Virus record (IMG/VR): IMGVR_UViG_3300002137_000253
Coordinates: 1 to 44,577 of that record
Direction: 5' to 3' (one strand)
Length of the DNA: 44,577 nt
Source: a virus
The notes under the pieces: model-generated
What the model saw: the letters and a program-made list of their open reading frames with translations, nothing else
What the model was told of the DNA's origin: nothing
Databases searched by the model: none
Program-made: the position numbers and the translations under genes
In this document: one piece after another, positions 16,317-24,781 of the stretch
Position numbering within the stretch: the stretch's first letter is position 1
Layout: every line of letters starts with the position of its first letter

Positions 16317-17093
16317 ATGGACTTATCTACCTACGACCTTATAGTAGTAAACAGCTCCGGAGGGAAAGACTCCGAATGCGCTCTATACGAAACCCTTCGC
16401 CAGTTAAAGATCCAGGGACTCCAGACGGAAGTCGTAGTATCCCACCAGGATGTCCAGGAGAGCGAATGGAAGGGAGTATGGGAGCTCGTTCTAAGACAGA
16501 GCGAGTACTTCGGTATCTCTCGAACCTTTAAGTCGAGAAGAGTAGATAAGAACGGGAAGGAAGAGACCCTACTCGAGTACGCGGAACGTCGCGGAGCCTG
16601 GCCGGATAGTACTAGAAGATGGTGTACCTCCGACTTTAAGCGCGACCCTGGTAATAAGATACTATCGAAGCTCGCTAACGAACTCAGAGCCCAGGGGATA
16701 GAGCGCCCTCGAGTCCTCCAGGTATTCGGATTTCGCTCGGAAGAGTCTCCGGCTAGAGCGAAGAGGCCGGTATTCGATAACGATAAGAGAGCTACCTCCG
16801 GGAAGAAGTTAGTCGATAACTGGCTACCGATACACGACTGGAGCGAGACGAAAGTCTGGGAGGTAATTAAGTCGGAGGGGATCCCGTACCACGAAGCCTA
16901 CGACCTGGGGATGCCCCGCTTATCTTGCGTCTTCTGCGTATTCGCCTCGAAGCACGCCTTAAAGATCGCCGGTAAGGCGAACCCCGAGCTCCTCGAGAAG
17001 TACGTAGAAGTAGAAAAACGGATAAACCATACCTTCCGAAAAGATACGAGCCTGGCGGATATCCAGACAGAGCTCCAGATAGAAAAAGTATAA
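16317..17093 (+). CDS. PP-loop enzyme, PAPS reductase/DndC-like family
   Basis: A 258-residue protein with the PP-loop SGGKDS at residues 14-19, a CTSDFKR motif (C103), a FGFRSEES motif in the middle and a CVFC pair (C204, C207). The set fits the phosphoadenosine phosphosulfate reductase superfamily, which uses ATP to adenylate substrates and includes sulfate reductases and the DNA phosphorothioation enzyme DndC. Phages often carry such proteins with unknown roles. No DndB, DndD or DndE is present, so DNA phosphorothioation by this phage alone is not supported. Cysteine or nucleotide metabolism is equally open. Confidence 0.8.
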   Translation: MDLSTYDLIVVNSSGGKDSECALYETLRQLKIQGLQTEVVVSHQDVQESEWKGVWELVLRQSEYFGISRTFKSRRVDKNGKEETLLEYAERRGAWPDSTRRWCTSDFKRDPGNKILSKLANELRAQGIERPRVLQVFGFRSEESPARAKRPVFDNDKRATSGKKLVDNWLPIHDWSETKVWEVIKSEGIPYHEAYDLGMPRLSCVFCVFASKHALKIAGKANPELLEKYVEVEKRINHTFRKDTSLADIQTELQIEKV

Positions 17094-17097
17094 ACCC

Positions 17098-17117
17098 GGA
17101 GGCCGTCGAACGCCTCC
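17098..17117 (+). other. Intergenic hairpin after the PP-loop gene
   Basis: GGAGGC (17098-17103) pairs with GCCTCC (17112-17117) around an 8-base loop. TTAAAC follows, not a T-run, so it is at best a weak terminator. It may modulate readthrough to the DUF932 gene. Confidence 0.4.
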
Positions 17118-17133
17118 TTAAACTATAACAGCG

Positions 17134-18255
17134 ATGGAAACAGTCGTAAAAAATGAGCTCCAGGAGAAGCTCGAGAAACTAATCTCCCAGAAACAGCCGA
17201 ACGCGATAGAACAGATCGGTAAGATCCGAAGAGACGCGGATAACCTCGTCGACTTCGTAGCTCCTATCGGTAAGACTAACCGACTCGGGAGTCCGATATC
17301 CTTCTCCTCGAACGGAACAGTAAAAGCCGAGATCCTTATCGCGGACGAGATCGAGAAGTACCAGATCCATAACCACGCCGTCGGACAGTTCGGAGAGAAG
17401 TTAGGTATCCCTACTCGATATCTTAAAGACCTCGCCGGATCCCAGGAACAGTGGGCGCGAGATCTAGCCGCGTACTCTCTTAACGAGACAGCCCAGTACT
17501 CGAGCCGGTCGCGCCTACTTATCCGCTCAGTAGACCAGGAGATCCGAGGAGTATTATCGGATAGCTACCGGAGACTCGATACCGGGAAGATCCTCGCCCA
17601 GTTCCTTAACGCCGTAGAAGGAGCCGGCGCTATACTCTTCGACGCGGCCTATACAGACACGAAGAGCTTCGTCGAGGTAATACTTCCGAGACCCTTCCAG
17701 ATCCAGACCGAGAAGAACGGCGACGTCGATCTCGTCTTCGGTATGCAGATATCGAACTCAGACTACGGAGACGGATCTCTAAAGGTATCCTCCTTCCTGG
17801 TTAACGGCGCTTGTTGGAATGGAATGCTATTTAAGTCTAGCTTAAACCAGATCCACCTTGGGAGACGTCTACCGGACGATCTTAAGCTATCCGAGGAGAC
17901 CTACCGTAAGGATACGGACGCCCAGGCCTCGGCCGTTCGCGATATTACCGGACAGCTATTACAAAAGGATAGGATCATAGAGCTAGCCGGGAAGATTAAA
18001 GGAGCGGCCTCCCAGGAGATCGATAGCGTAGAGAACGAGATCCGAAGACTTTCGCGCCTCGGCGGCGGAATGACGAAGGGAGAGCTCGAGCTAGTCGAAG
18101 ACCGCCTTAAGTATAACCGGAAGGAGGACGGTCTCGAGGGAAGCCTTACCCTCTGGAAACTATCGAACGCCGTAACGGCCGTCGCTAGAGATAACGAAGA
18201 CCAGAGAAGGAAGAGAGAGCTCGAGGAGATCGGCGCGGCTCTTCTGGAGCTTTAA
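17134..18255 (+). CDS. DUF932 phage/plasmid protein
   Basis: A 373-residue protein whose central region (residues ~75-235) matches the DUF932 family in overall pattern: an early IPTRYLKDL helix, RSVDQEIRGVLSDSYRRLD, and FGMQISNSDYGDGSLKVSSFLVNGACWNGM (split here as it is long; key residues D and G of the SDYGDGS turn, Cys-Trp-Asn near its end). DUF932 proteins are common in phages and plasmids near recombination or DNA-processing genes; their molecular function is unknown. The C-terminal third is helical and charged. A terminator-like hairpin follows. Confidence 0.8.
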   Translation: METVVKNELQEKLEKLISQKQPNAIEQIGKIRRDADNLVDFVAPIGKTNRLGSPISFSSNGTVKAEILIADEIEKYQIHNHAVGQFGEKLGIPTRYLKDLAGSQEQWARDLAAYSLNETAQYSSRSRLLIRSVDQEIRGVLSDSYRRLDTGKILAQFLNAVEGAGAILFDAAYTDTKSFVEVILPRPFQIQTEKNGDVDLVFGMQISNSDYGDGSLKVSSFLVNGACWNGMLFKSSLNQIHLGRRLPDDLKLSEETYRKDTDAQASAVRDITGQLLQKDRIIELAGKIKGAASQEIDSVENEIRRLSRLGGGMTKGELELVEDRLKYNRKEDGLEGSLTLWKLSNAVTAVARDNEDQRRKRELEEIGAALLEL

Positions 18256-18263
18256 TAAACTAG

Positions 18264-18310
18264 AGGAGGAGACCCAGGGGATCGTCTCCTGGGCTTTACT
18301 CCCTCCTTTT
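18264..18310 (+). terminator. Possible terminator after DUF932
   Basis: CCCAGG (18273-18278) pairs with CCTGGG (18288-18293), with outer GAGG/CCTC complementarity around 18264 and 18301 and a CTTTT tail at 18306-18310. The T-run is separated from the main stem by a long arm, so strength is uncertain. It may divide the first early genes from those that follow. Confidence 0.45.
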
Positions 18311-18323
18311 AACCCTATACTAT

Positions 18324-18488
18324 ATGAACAGAGAGAACTTGGCTAGATCGGCCGCATTTGAAGCCTGGAGGAAAAGTATCCGCCAGGGAAGGATTCAGAT
18401 CCTAAAGAAACTCGTCGACCAGTACGGCGAAGAGAATTACGAACCGGAGCTAGTACTGGCGATGCTCCGTAATAATTTCGACAGATGA
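18324..18488 (+). CDS. Small basic helical protein, hypothetical
   Basis: A 54-residue ORF starting at ATG 18324 after an AACCCTATACTATATG context, and ending in an ATGA overlap with the XRE-like gene. The sequence (many Arg, Lys and Leu, e.g. RQGRIQILKKLVDQYG) should form helices. The start context and coupling make it a credible gene even at this size. It might act with the downstream DNA-binding protein, but I do not recognise it. Confidence 0.6.
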   Translation: MNRENLARSAAFEAWRKSIRQGRIQILKKLVDQYGEENYEPELVLAMLRNNFDR

Positions 18489-18793
18489 CAGTAATACAGC
18501 GAGAAGAGAACGTACTCCGGATCCAGGAGGCGCTCGTTCATTATCACAGAGAAAGAGCTAGGAAAGGCCTAGTAAGAAAATCACAGAAGGAGATCGCGAT
18601 CGATATCTTCCAGGATCTTAAACCGGATACGGCGTACCAATACCTCTCGGGAATTAAGTACGGGAGAAGGATAGGATCCCTAGAGCCCAGGTATATCGCT
18701 AGGATCTGTACCGTAACCGGAGTATCCGCCGACTTCCTTCTAGGCCTATCTGAAACCGTAAACGATAAAACCTATGAAGAAGCTACTATTTAA
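18485..18793 (+). CDS. XRE-like helix-turn-helix regulator
   Basis: A 102-residue protein with a repressor-type C-terminal signature SADFLLGLSE (residues ~83-92), typical of the end of an XRE/Cro-CI HTH domain, and helices KEIAIDIFQDLKPDTAYQYLSG (key: KEIA..., TAYQYL) that fit the recognition region. It is a candidate regulator of the early control region at 15895-16073. No integrase was recognised, so it need not be a lysogeny repressor; a Cro-like early-to-late switch is also possible. Confidence 0.65.
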   Translation: MTVIQREENVLRIQEALVHYHRERARKGLVRKSQKEIAIDIFQDLKPDTAYQYLSGIKYGRRIGSLEPRYIARICTVTGVSADFLLGLSETVNDKTYEEATI

Positions 18794-19211
18794 TTTGCCA
18801 GAGTTCGAGAGCCGTATCCTGGGAGGAGTTAAGAACCAGACTATCCGGAGATCCTGGAAGGGAGACGTCGGACAGAACGTACAGCTCGCTATCGAAACCG
18901 AAGAAGGAGAGAAGGACTTCCTCCAGGTAGTTATCCTCCAGAAGATTAGCGTGTTCATCCTACCGAAGGAGAACCGCGTCTTCCTGGCCTGGTTAAAGTT
19001 CGGGACGATACAGCTCCAGACTAGAGAGCTCGTAGGCTCTGAGCTCGGGGAGTTTATTATCCGCGACGGCTTCTTCTGTATTACTAGCTTCTGTAATTAC
19101 TTCGCCGGGAAGGAGGACGCCTATCTGGAAGTCGACGGTATTAACTACGACGCCTACCAGGGAACCGTATACTCCTGGGGAGGAGAACCCTATAAACTTA
19201 CCGACCTATGA
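18774..19211 (+). CDS. ASCH-like domain protein
   Basis: A 145-residue protein with ILGGVKNQTIRRSW near residues 15-28, matching the (K)xQTIR signature of ASCH domains, which adopt a PUA-like fold and are thought to bind or modify RNA or nucleosides. The rest is beta-rich with several Cys. It overlaps the XRE-like gene by 20 bases and the next gene by 4. Function in phages is generally unknown; the family call is moderate. Confidence 0.6.
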   Translation: MKKLLFNLPEFESRILGGVKNQTIRRSWKGDVGQNVQLAIETEEGEKDFLQVVILQKISVFILPKENRVFLAWLKFGTIQLQTRELVGSELGEFIIRDGFFCITSFCNYFAGKEDAYLEVDGINYDAYQGTVYSWGGEPYKLTDL

Positions 19212-19651
19212 GCGCTCCCGTAAAATATACGTGCCCGGATATCGACGCTATCCTGGAGTCCCTCCGAGAGGTAGCCGAGTCTCTCGACTACTTCGATAAG
19301 AATATCGACCCGACGGAGATAGGAGAAGCTCCACAGGCTCTTATCGACGATCTCGATATTCAGAACCTACGCTATATACTAGAGTCCCAGGAAGGAGCTC
19401 TCGAGGACTTAAGAAGATCGAACGCCTCCCTCCGAGACTGGGGAACCGAGGAGGAAGAGAGGGCGGGCTCTGCGGAGTCTAAACTCGAAGACGCCCAGGC
19501 GGAGATCGAAGACTTAACCCAGGAGAAGGATAGACTCCAGTCTGAGATATACGTGCTTCGAGAGGAGAACGAAGCCTTAAGGCGGGAACTAGAAGACCGC
19601 CCAGTAATTAACCCGCCGAGGATCTCAGAGATCGCCAGGCTCAACTCTTAA
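19208..19651 (+). CDS. Coiled-coil protein, hypothetical
   Basis: A 147-residue acidic protein. Residues ~60-130 are strong coiled coil (heptads in EDAQAEIEDLTQEKDRLQ and neighbours), preceded by an acidic helical region. It is likely a dimerising accessory protein; no motif gives a function. It begins with an ATGA-type overlap. Confidence 0.7.
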   Translation: MSAPVKYTCPDIDAILESLREVAESLDYFDKNIDPTEIGEAPQALIDDLDIQNLRYILESQEGALEDLRRSNASLRDWGTEEEERAGSAESKLEDAQAEIEDLTQEKDRLQSEIYVLREENEALRRELEDRPVINPPRISEIARLNS

Positions 19652-19664
19652 ACCCTTATAGATT

Positions 19665-21008
19665 ATGAGATATCTACTAATAGAAAACGAAGGCGAGATC
19701 GACGCGAACGCCTTCCTCCTTATCGGAGCGTCGACTAAAACGAACCAGACCGAGAAGATCGGAGAGTTCGGAAGCGGAGCGAACTACGCTATCGCCTGGC
19801 TACTTCGGAATAACGTAGCCTTCGGAGTCTTCTCTGGAGAGCGTCGGATCGAGTTCGATACCAGGAAGAAGAACTTCCGGGACGAAGTCTTTAACGCTAT
19901 CGTAATAGACGGCCAGGAGACGAGCTTTACTACTCAGATGGGTAAAAAGTGGAAGCCCTGGTACGTCCTTCGCGAGTTCTGGTGTAACGCCCTGGACGAA
20001 GGTAACGAGCGCCGAGAGATCCTAAACTTTAACCCGTTCGGAGAACAGCCTAAAGGAGAGCCAGGTAAGACTCGTATCTATATCGAGGTATCCGAGGAGA
20101 TAGGCGAAGTCCTGGATAACTGGGATCTGTACTTCTCGAGCCATAGAGAGGACGTACTCTTCGAGGGCGAAGGCTTCCGAGTCTTTAGAGGATCTGGAGA
20201 GCTCAGAGTATACCGTAAAGGAATACTCGTAGAACAGAGGAAGGAAACGGCGACGGGCTTCCATATAGACTTCCCGGCTATCGATATAAACGAGAGCCGA
20301 GTAGTATCTGGAGACTGGGAGCTCCAGAACCGTATGCGCTACTTCTGGCAGAAGATCGCCCCGGTAGATCTTATCCGAGAGTTCCTTCGCTTGGTAGCGA
20401 ATAGCGAGCTCTGGGAAAGGACGGAGTTAGACTTCCGATACGGGACTGGCTTCGGGGATAACTGGAAGCTCGCTATCGAAGGCCGTCCGGTAGTAGGAGA
20501 CTCAGAGCTCGACGACTACGGAGATATAGCGAAACTTAATAACGCGATCGTCCTCCCTCAGAACGTCGCCAGGATCTTAATAGGGACGAAACAGATAGAG
20601 CACGTAGCGGGGAAGTACGGAGAGCTCGGGATCTTCCCGGCGGATCCTACCGAGAAGGAGCGCTTCGTAGTAGAAGAAGCTATCCGATCTCTAAACGCGA
20701 CCGGCTATAAGATAGACTTCCCTATCGAGTTCGCTCGCTTTAAGACGAAGGGGATCCTCGGTAGAGCGTATAATGGTAAGATCTACCTCTGTACTGAGGC
20801 TATCCCGAACGTCTTCGACGCGGCGACTACGATCGTAGAGGAGAACGAGCATTTAAAGACCGGCTTCCAGGACGAGACGAGAGAGTTCCAACAGCACTGG
20901 ATTAACGAGTACGTCCGCTTCCGACTGGCTTCCCAGGGGATAAGCGTAACAGGAGCCGAATTAACAGAAACACCGGCGGAGGAAGATCCTTTCGCCTTCT
21001 TATCTTAA
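19665..21008 (+). CDS. Conserved phage ATPase-like protein (Bergerat/GHKL-type motifs)
   Basis: A 447-residue protein. Near the N-terminus is KIGEFGSGANYAIAWLL (residues 31-47), similar to the Gly-rich lid motif of Hsp90-like ATPases, and REFWCNALDEG (103-113) resembles their N-box (E...NAxDE). The order is reversed relative to classical GHKL proteins, suggesting a permuted version. Near the C-terminus EENEHL (392-397) sits where a HExxH-like helix might be, but it lacks the first His. I recall similar unnamed phage proteins. Its start context, TTAAACCCTTATAGATTATG, is nearly identical to that of the next gene. Confidence 0.6.
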   Translation: MRYLLIENEGEIDANAFLLIGASTKTNQTEKIGEFGSGANYAIAWLLRNNVAFGVFSGERRIEFDTRKKNFRDEVFNAIVIDGQETSFTTQMGKKWKPWYVLREFWCNALDEGNERREILNFNPFGEQPKGEPGKTRIYIEVSEEIGEVLDNWDLYFSSHREDVLFEGEGFRVFRGSGELRVYRKGILVEQRKETATGFHIDFPAIDINESRVVSGDWELQNRMRYFWQKIAPVDLIREFLRLVANSELWERTELDFRYGTGFGDNWKLAIEGRPVVGDSELDDYGDIAKLNNAIVLPQNVARILIGTKQIEHVAGKYGELGIFPADPTEKERFVVEEAIRSLNATGYKIDFPIEFARFKTKGILGRAYNGKIYLCTEAIPNVFDAATTIVEENEHLKTGFQDETREFQQHWINEYVRFRLASQGISVTGAELTETPAEEDPFAFLS

Positions 21009-21021
21009 ACCCTTACAGATT

Positions 21022-22044
21022 ATGAAAACAGAACAGAACTACGAGATCGAAGACCTTATCGATATCCTCTTCGACGAGAAGCGACTGGTAAGACCAGAGC
21101 GCGAACTTTACCGCCTCCAGATCGACGGAGATCGAGTATACTATTACTTCGACGATAAAGGCGAGCCAGTCTTTAAGCAGAGCGTAACGACCGCGATCCG
21201 GAATAATACGCCGACCTCTCCCTTCCTTCTGAAATGGTACGCCGACCTCGGATGGGAAGAAGCTAACCGATACAGAGACGAGAGGGCGGCCTTCGGTACG
21301 TTCCTTCATATCCAGATAGAGCAGTTCCTAGTCCATCGCTTTATAGATCTGGACGAGGTAGACCGAGCTCTGGAGTCTTACGCCGAGATCGAAAGACTCG
21401 CCCCTGGATTCGCGAAGAAGCACTCGAGGGAAGCGAAGAAGGGGATCCTCGCCTTCGTAGCCTTCTACCAGGATTACGAGGTAGATCCTCTCGCCGTAGA
21501 GATATCTCTCCCTTCGGAGCTCTATAACCTGGCCGGGATGCTCGACCTAGTAGGGGAGATCTCGATCGAGGAGACCGGATACTGGGGAGAGGTCTATAAG
21601 TCCGGAGAGAAGAAAGGAAAGCCGAAGGAGACGAAGAAGAAGAACAGGATCCGCGCGATCGTAGACTTTAAGAGCGGGAAGAACTTCTACGATGATCACG
21701 CGCACCAGTTGGAGATATATCGCCGGATCTGGAACGAGAACTTCCCCGACTACCAGATCGAACGGATATTTAACTGGAGCCCGAAGGACTGGACGGGATA
21801 CTCTCCGAGCTTTAATCTTAAGGAGCAGACTACTAACCCAGTACTCGAGAAGCTCGATAATATCCTAGCGATGAACGAGATCGACCAGTCGAAGAAGAAC
21901 GCCTCCGCTACGATCTACGAGGGACAGCTATACCCAGGGACGGATCTCTCGACAGTCGTTAAAGTTATCGACTACCGAGATATCGTAAAGGCTAGAAAAG
22001 AGAAGAAGGAGAGTAACGATAAAGCCCCGAGCGATGAGATATAA
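21022..22044 (+). CDS. RecB/Cas4-like PD-(D/E)XK nuclease
   Basis: A 340-residue protein with the nuclease core: an early FGTFLHIQIEQF helix (around residue 92), GMLDLVGEI (~172-180, catalytic Asp), AIVDFKSGK (~213-221, the D...(E/D)xK part as DFK) and HQLEIYRRIW (~230), the QxxxY helix of RecB-family nucleases. Such phage enzymes usually resect dsDNA for recombination or replication. The next-but-one gene encodes a Gp3-like protein, a plausible ssDNA-handling partner. The gene uses a start context almost identical to its upstream neighbour. Confidence 0.75.
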   Translation: MKTEQNYEIEDLIDILFDEKRLVRPERELYRLQIDGDRVYYYFDDKGEPVFKQSVTTAIRNNTPTSPFLLKWYADLGWEEANRYRDERAAFGTFLHIQIEQFLVHRFIDLDEVDRALESYAEIERLAPGFAKKHSREAKKGILAFVAFYQDYEVDPLAVEISLPSELYNLAGMLDLVGEISIEETGYWGEVYKSGEKKGKPKETKKKNRIRAIVDFKSGKNFYDDHAHQLEIYRRIWNENFPDYQIERIFNWSPKDWTGYSPSFNLKEQTTNPVLEKLDNILAMNEIDQSKKNASATIYEGQLYPGTDLSTVVKVIDYRDIVKARKEKKESNDKAPSDEI

Positions 22045-22312
22045 AGCTATCGATCTACTGGACGGAGAGATATTAAAGCGATACCAGGCCGGAGCCGCCC
22101 CCGACAGTCGGGAGGCGGCGCTCGCCGTTATCGAGGCTCTCCTGGAGGATAAAGGCGAGCGTCTTCCTACCGGAGTACCTTCTATCGAGGAGGCTCTGGA
22201 TATCTTTACTAGGAAGCTAGTATCCCAGGCTCGCGAAGACTGTAACCTACGGAGCGCTATCCCGGAGTATATCCGGATCGCTTCTAAAAAAATACGAGAT
22301 GAGCAGAATTAA
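22034..22312 (+). CDS. Small hypothetical protein between nuclease and Gp3-like protein
   Basis: A 92-residue acidic helical protein overlapping the nuclease by 11 bases and the next gene by 14. No motif is recognised. The tight coupling with the two DNA-handling genes suggests it works with them. Confidence 0.7.
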   Translation: MRYKAIDLLDGEILKRYQAGAAPDSREAALAVIEALLEDKGERLPTGVPSIEEALDIFTRKLVSQAREDCNLRSAIPEYIRIASKKIRDEQN

Positions 22313-22988
22313 AAGACGCCCAGGGGAGGACTTTCAACTCCCTATTATCGGTAAACTGAAATGCGGATATAAACCAGAAGGAAAGAAGTACCCAGTATCG
22401 ACGGACTACTTTATCCCTAGCGGACTAGGAGCCGAGAGCTTCCGGAAGAAGTACGGAGATAAGGCTACGAAGATCCCTATCGTCTTCCTCTACTCTGGAA
22501 ACGAAAAACAGTGCGAAGAGCGATACGAGTACCGAGATAACTCCGGCAGCCTTTACGCCTACGGAGACGGGGAGCTCTTCTACGTCTGGGACAAAAACGA
22601 GTATAAGCTCTTCTTAAAGGACGACTTCCCGGAGATTATGCAGAAAGTCCACGAGAAGGTAGGAAACCCTAAAGGATGGAGCGTAACCCTTACCCTCCGC
22701 TTCGTTATTCCTACCCTTAAAGTCCTCGGCCGTTGGCAGTTGACGACGAAGGGAGAGGCCTCTAGTATCCCGAATATTATCGCCGCCTACGACACTATCG
22801 AGGAGCATAACGGAACGGTAAAGGGGATCCTATTTAACCTCTGCGTGTCCTTCGCGAAGAGCCAGAAGCCAGGAGAGAAGAGCCGATACCCGGTAGTAAC
22901 TCTCGTCCCGAATAACGACCCGGACGATATAGCGGATATCCGGACGGATTTATTAAGCCATAAAAAACTATTAAACCTTAACCAATGA
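22299..22988 (+). CDS. Gp3-like / ssDNA-binding recombination protein candidate
   Basis: A 229-residue protein. The N-terminal half (IGKLKCGYKPEG..., then TDYFIPSG, a KYGDKATKIPIVF strand and a YAYGDGELFYVW strand) resembles the phiC31 Gp3-like family, whose members occur beside phage nucleases and whose founder is a recombination directionality factor. There is no integrase here, so a directionality role is unlikely. A DNA-binding or annealing partner to the RecB-like nuclease two genes upstream is a better guess. Family resemblance is from pattern memory only. Confidence 0.5.
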   Translation: MSRIKRRPGEDFQLPIIGKLKCGYKPEGKKYPVSTDYFIPSGLGAESFRKKYGDKATKIPIVFLYSGNEKQCEERYEYRDNSGSLYAYGDGELFYVWDKNEYKLFLKDDFPEIMQKVHEKVGNPKGWSVTLTLRFVIPTLKVLGRWQLTTKGEASSIPNIIAAYDTIEEHNGTVKGILFNLCVSFAKSQKPGEKSRYPVVTLVPNNDPDDIADIRTDLLSHKKLLNLNQ

Positions 22989-23362
22989 CGAAGCCCTATA
23001 AGACCTGGAGAGCTATCCGGGCGAACTTCCTCTACGAAGCGAGGCGTATTAAAGTTCTAGCGAATAACCGCTTTATCTACGAGTACGGAGATCCTGGAGG
23101 AGGAGGTAGAAAATCATCTTATATCCCGACCTTCTGCGAGTTCTGCGATTGGATCGGAATAGAGAAGGAGCATATCCATACTTACACCGGGGACGGATGC
23201 GGAGACGTGGAAGCGATCGATAAATGTCCGAACTGTAACGCCTGGGAGCCTCGTCGATTAACTACCTGGAGGAAGTCCTGGGTTAACTTCTGGAAGAAGA
23301 TCGACTCCTATCTGGATCCAGGATACCAGGAAACGAAAACCAGAAAGCAGAAGCCCCTATGA
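22985..23362 (+). CDS. Zinc-ribbon-containing protein, hypothetical
   Basis: A 125-residue basic protein with two Cys pairs: CEFC near residue 50 and CPNC near 81, with several His residues between. This is typical of a small zinc ribbon. It overlaps both neighbours by 4 bases. DNA or RNA binding is plausible; no specific family is recognised. Confidence 0.65.
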   Translation: MTKPYKTWRAIRANFLYEARRIKVLANNRFIYEYGDPGGGGRKSSYIPTFCEFCDWIGIEKEHIHTYTGDGCGDVEAIDKCPNCNAWEPRRLTTWRKSWVNFWKKIDSYLDPGYQETKTRKQKPL

Positions 23363-23571
23363 AAGATATAACCAGAGAAGAAGAGATCCGATACTTACAG
23401 GTCGCGCTCGCGCTCCAGAAGATAGAAGTCGATCCAGTAACGGCCGACTCTATTATCGAAACCCTGGACTCACTCCGAGAACTCGGGGAGGACTTTAACC
23501 TTCGAGAGGTAAAAAGGATCGAGGACTTAATAGAAAAAAAGTATAACACCCGGGATACCTGGGAAAAATAA
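23359..23571 (+). CDS. Small acidic hypothetical protein
   Basis: A 70-residue, mostly helical protein with no recognised motif. It ends with an A7 tract (23534-23540) in the frame GAA AAA AAG, a classical slippery sequence; a -1 shift would stop after one more codon, so no fusion is formed. It is coupled to the previous gene by an ATGA overlap. Confidence 0.65.
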   Translation: MKDITREEEIRYLQVALALQKIEVDPVTADSIIETLDSLRELGEDFNLREVKRIEDLIEKKYNTRDTWEK

Positions 23572-23579
23572 CAGAACAG

Positions 23580-24140
23580 ATGAAAGTCTTAAACGCTATG
23601 GAGGCCGTCGAGAACCTCCTAAAAAGTAGGCCAGAGCTTCGGGACGACGACCGCGCTCTTATCTCCGCTATCTGGAAAATGGCCGCCGAAAATAAATACG
23701 GATCCTCTACCCAGGCCTTAAGCGCTCGCGCCTTCCTAGAAGACTACGCCGCCGGATATTATCCTTCGGCCGAAGCTATACGGAGATCCAGGGCGAAGCT
23801 CCAGGAGCATATCCCAGAGCTCAGAGGTAAGGACTACGAGAAACGTAAAGGAGGAAGAGAGAGATCCGCCCGCCAGGAGATCCGAGAGTATACCACTAGG
23901 AAGAGCTTCCAGGAAAGACTTAAAGAGGAGGCGAAGATTAAAGGGATCAATATAGGAGACCTCGGAGAGGCTCCTACGAATACCGCTATCTCTGTCTCAG
24001 AAGCCGCAAGGACTTTATCTAAAGCTGGCAAGGATAAGCTCCGAATGAGAGAAGCGATGAACCAGGAAGATAAAGGACTAGGACAGACGTCCCTCTTCCA
24101 TAAACTAGAAGCCGATGAAAGCGAAGAAGAGACCGAGTAG
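23580..24140 (+). CDS. Conserved phage helical protein, hypothetical
   Basis: A 186-residue protein. The first ~85 residues (VENLLKSRPELRDDDRALISAIW and on, with key RDDDRxLISAxW) resemble a short, probably DNA-binding helical domain common in phages of diverse hosts. The middle is basic and likely disordered, and the C-terminus is acidic. It sits among replication-linked genes. Function is unknown. Confidence 0.6.
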   Translation: MKVLNAMEAVENLLKSRPELRDDDRALISAIWKMAAENKYGSSTQALSARAFLEDYAAGYYPSAEAIRRSRAKLQEHIPELRGKDYEKRKGGRERSARQEIREYTTRKSFQERLKEEAKIKGINIGDLGEAPTNTAISVSEAARTLSKAGKDKLRMREAMNQEDKGLGQTSLFHKLEADESEEETE

Positions 24141-24330
24141 GAAAGGCGACTACGCCGAGTACTGGATAGATCCGGAACTATTTAAGAGAGTCCGCGCCTT
24201 CTATTACGGGGAGATGTTTAACCGTAGAGATGGCGGGAAGGTTAAAATCTACGTAACTGGATCCCGCGCTAAATTCATAGAGTTAACTTTCGGGACGAAA
24301 CTCGAGAAAATAAAAACAGATGAAAAATAA
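24115..24330 (+). CDS. Small basic hypothetical protein
   Basis: A 71-residue basic protein, starting 26 bases inside the previous gene and overlapping the next by 11. No motif is recognised. The high Lys and Arg content suggests nucleic-acid contact. Confidence 0.6.
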   Translation: MKAKKRPSRKGDYAEYWIDPELFKRVRAFYYGEMFNRRDGGKVKIYVTGSRAKFIELTFGTKLEKIKTDEK

Positions 24331-24781
24331 GAAGAACCCCTACGCCTACGGATGGACTTACTACCGTAGTAACGAGCCGAAGAGCTCAGTATTAAACCTA
24401 TCCGGAGAACCAGATCACGAGATTCTCCGTATCTATAACGCTACCGATAAGCCTCCACAGGTAGCGATTTCTATCCAGGGGAAGAAGTATACCTTACTAC
24501 TCAGATCTCCAGAGAAGGACGAAAACCCGGATCTCTCTCCAGGGACTAACGTGTTCGCCGACTTAACCAGAGCGGAGATATCTAGCCTCGTCTCCCAGGA
24601 GATTAAGGCCGCCGAAGAAGGATACCCGGAGAACGGTAAAGCGACTAGAGAGCCGCGTAAATTGAGCAGACAGGAGAAGAGGAAAATCGAGAGAGATAGA
24701 GAGAAGTACTACTCTAGGATATCAGTAGTAAAAACTATCGAGGCCGCTAAAGACGAAGGAGGGACAGATGCCGACTATTAA
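24320..24781 (+). CDS. Hypothetical protein with basic C-terminal tail
   Basis: A 153-residue protein. The N-terminal ~90 residues look globular and beta-rich; the C-terminus (from ~105) is strongly basic, with an RKLSRQEKRKIERDREKY stretch likely forming a helix. It overlaps the replication-initiator-like gene by 14 bases. No family is recognised. Confidence 0.65.
   Translation: MKNKKNPYAYGWTYYRSNEPKSSVLNLSGEPDHEILRIYNATDKPPQVAISIQGKKYTLLLRSPEKDENPDLSPGTNVFADLTRAEISSLVSQEIKAAEEGYPENGKATREPRKLSRQEKRKIERDREKYYSRISVVKTIEAAKDEGGTDADY

Noticed and set aside
18485-18793. Evidence for a temperate lifestyle
   Set aside because: The XRE-like protein alone is not enough; no integrase, excisionase or attachment site was recognised.
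22201-22210. TATCTTTAC inside the 92-residue gene
   Set aside because: It lacks the TTCA ahead of the box and sits inside coding sequence far from a start; likely chance.
23534-23540. A7 slippery sequence (GAA AAA AAG) at the end of the 70-residue gene
   Set aside because: A -1 shift meets a stop after one codon, so no new product of interest results.
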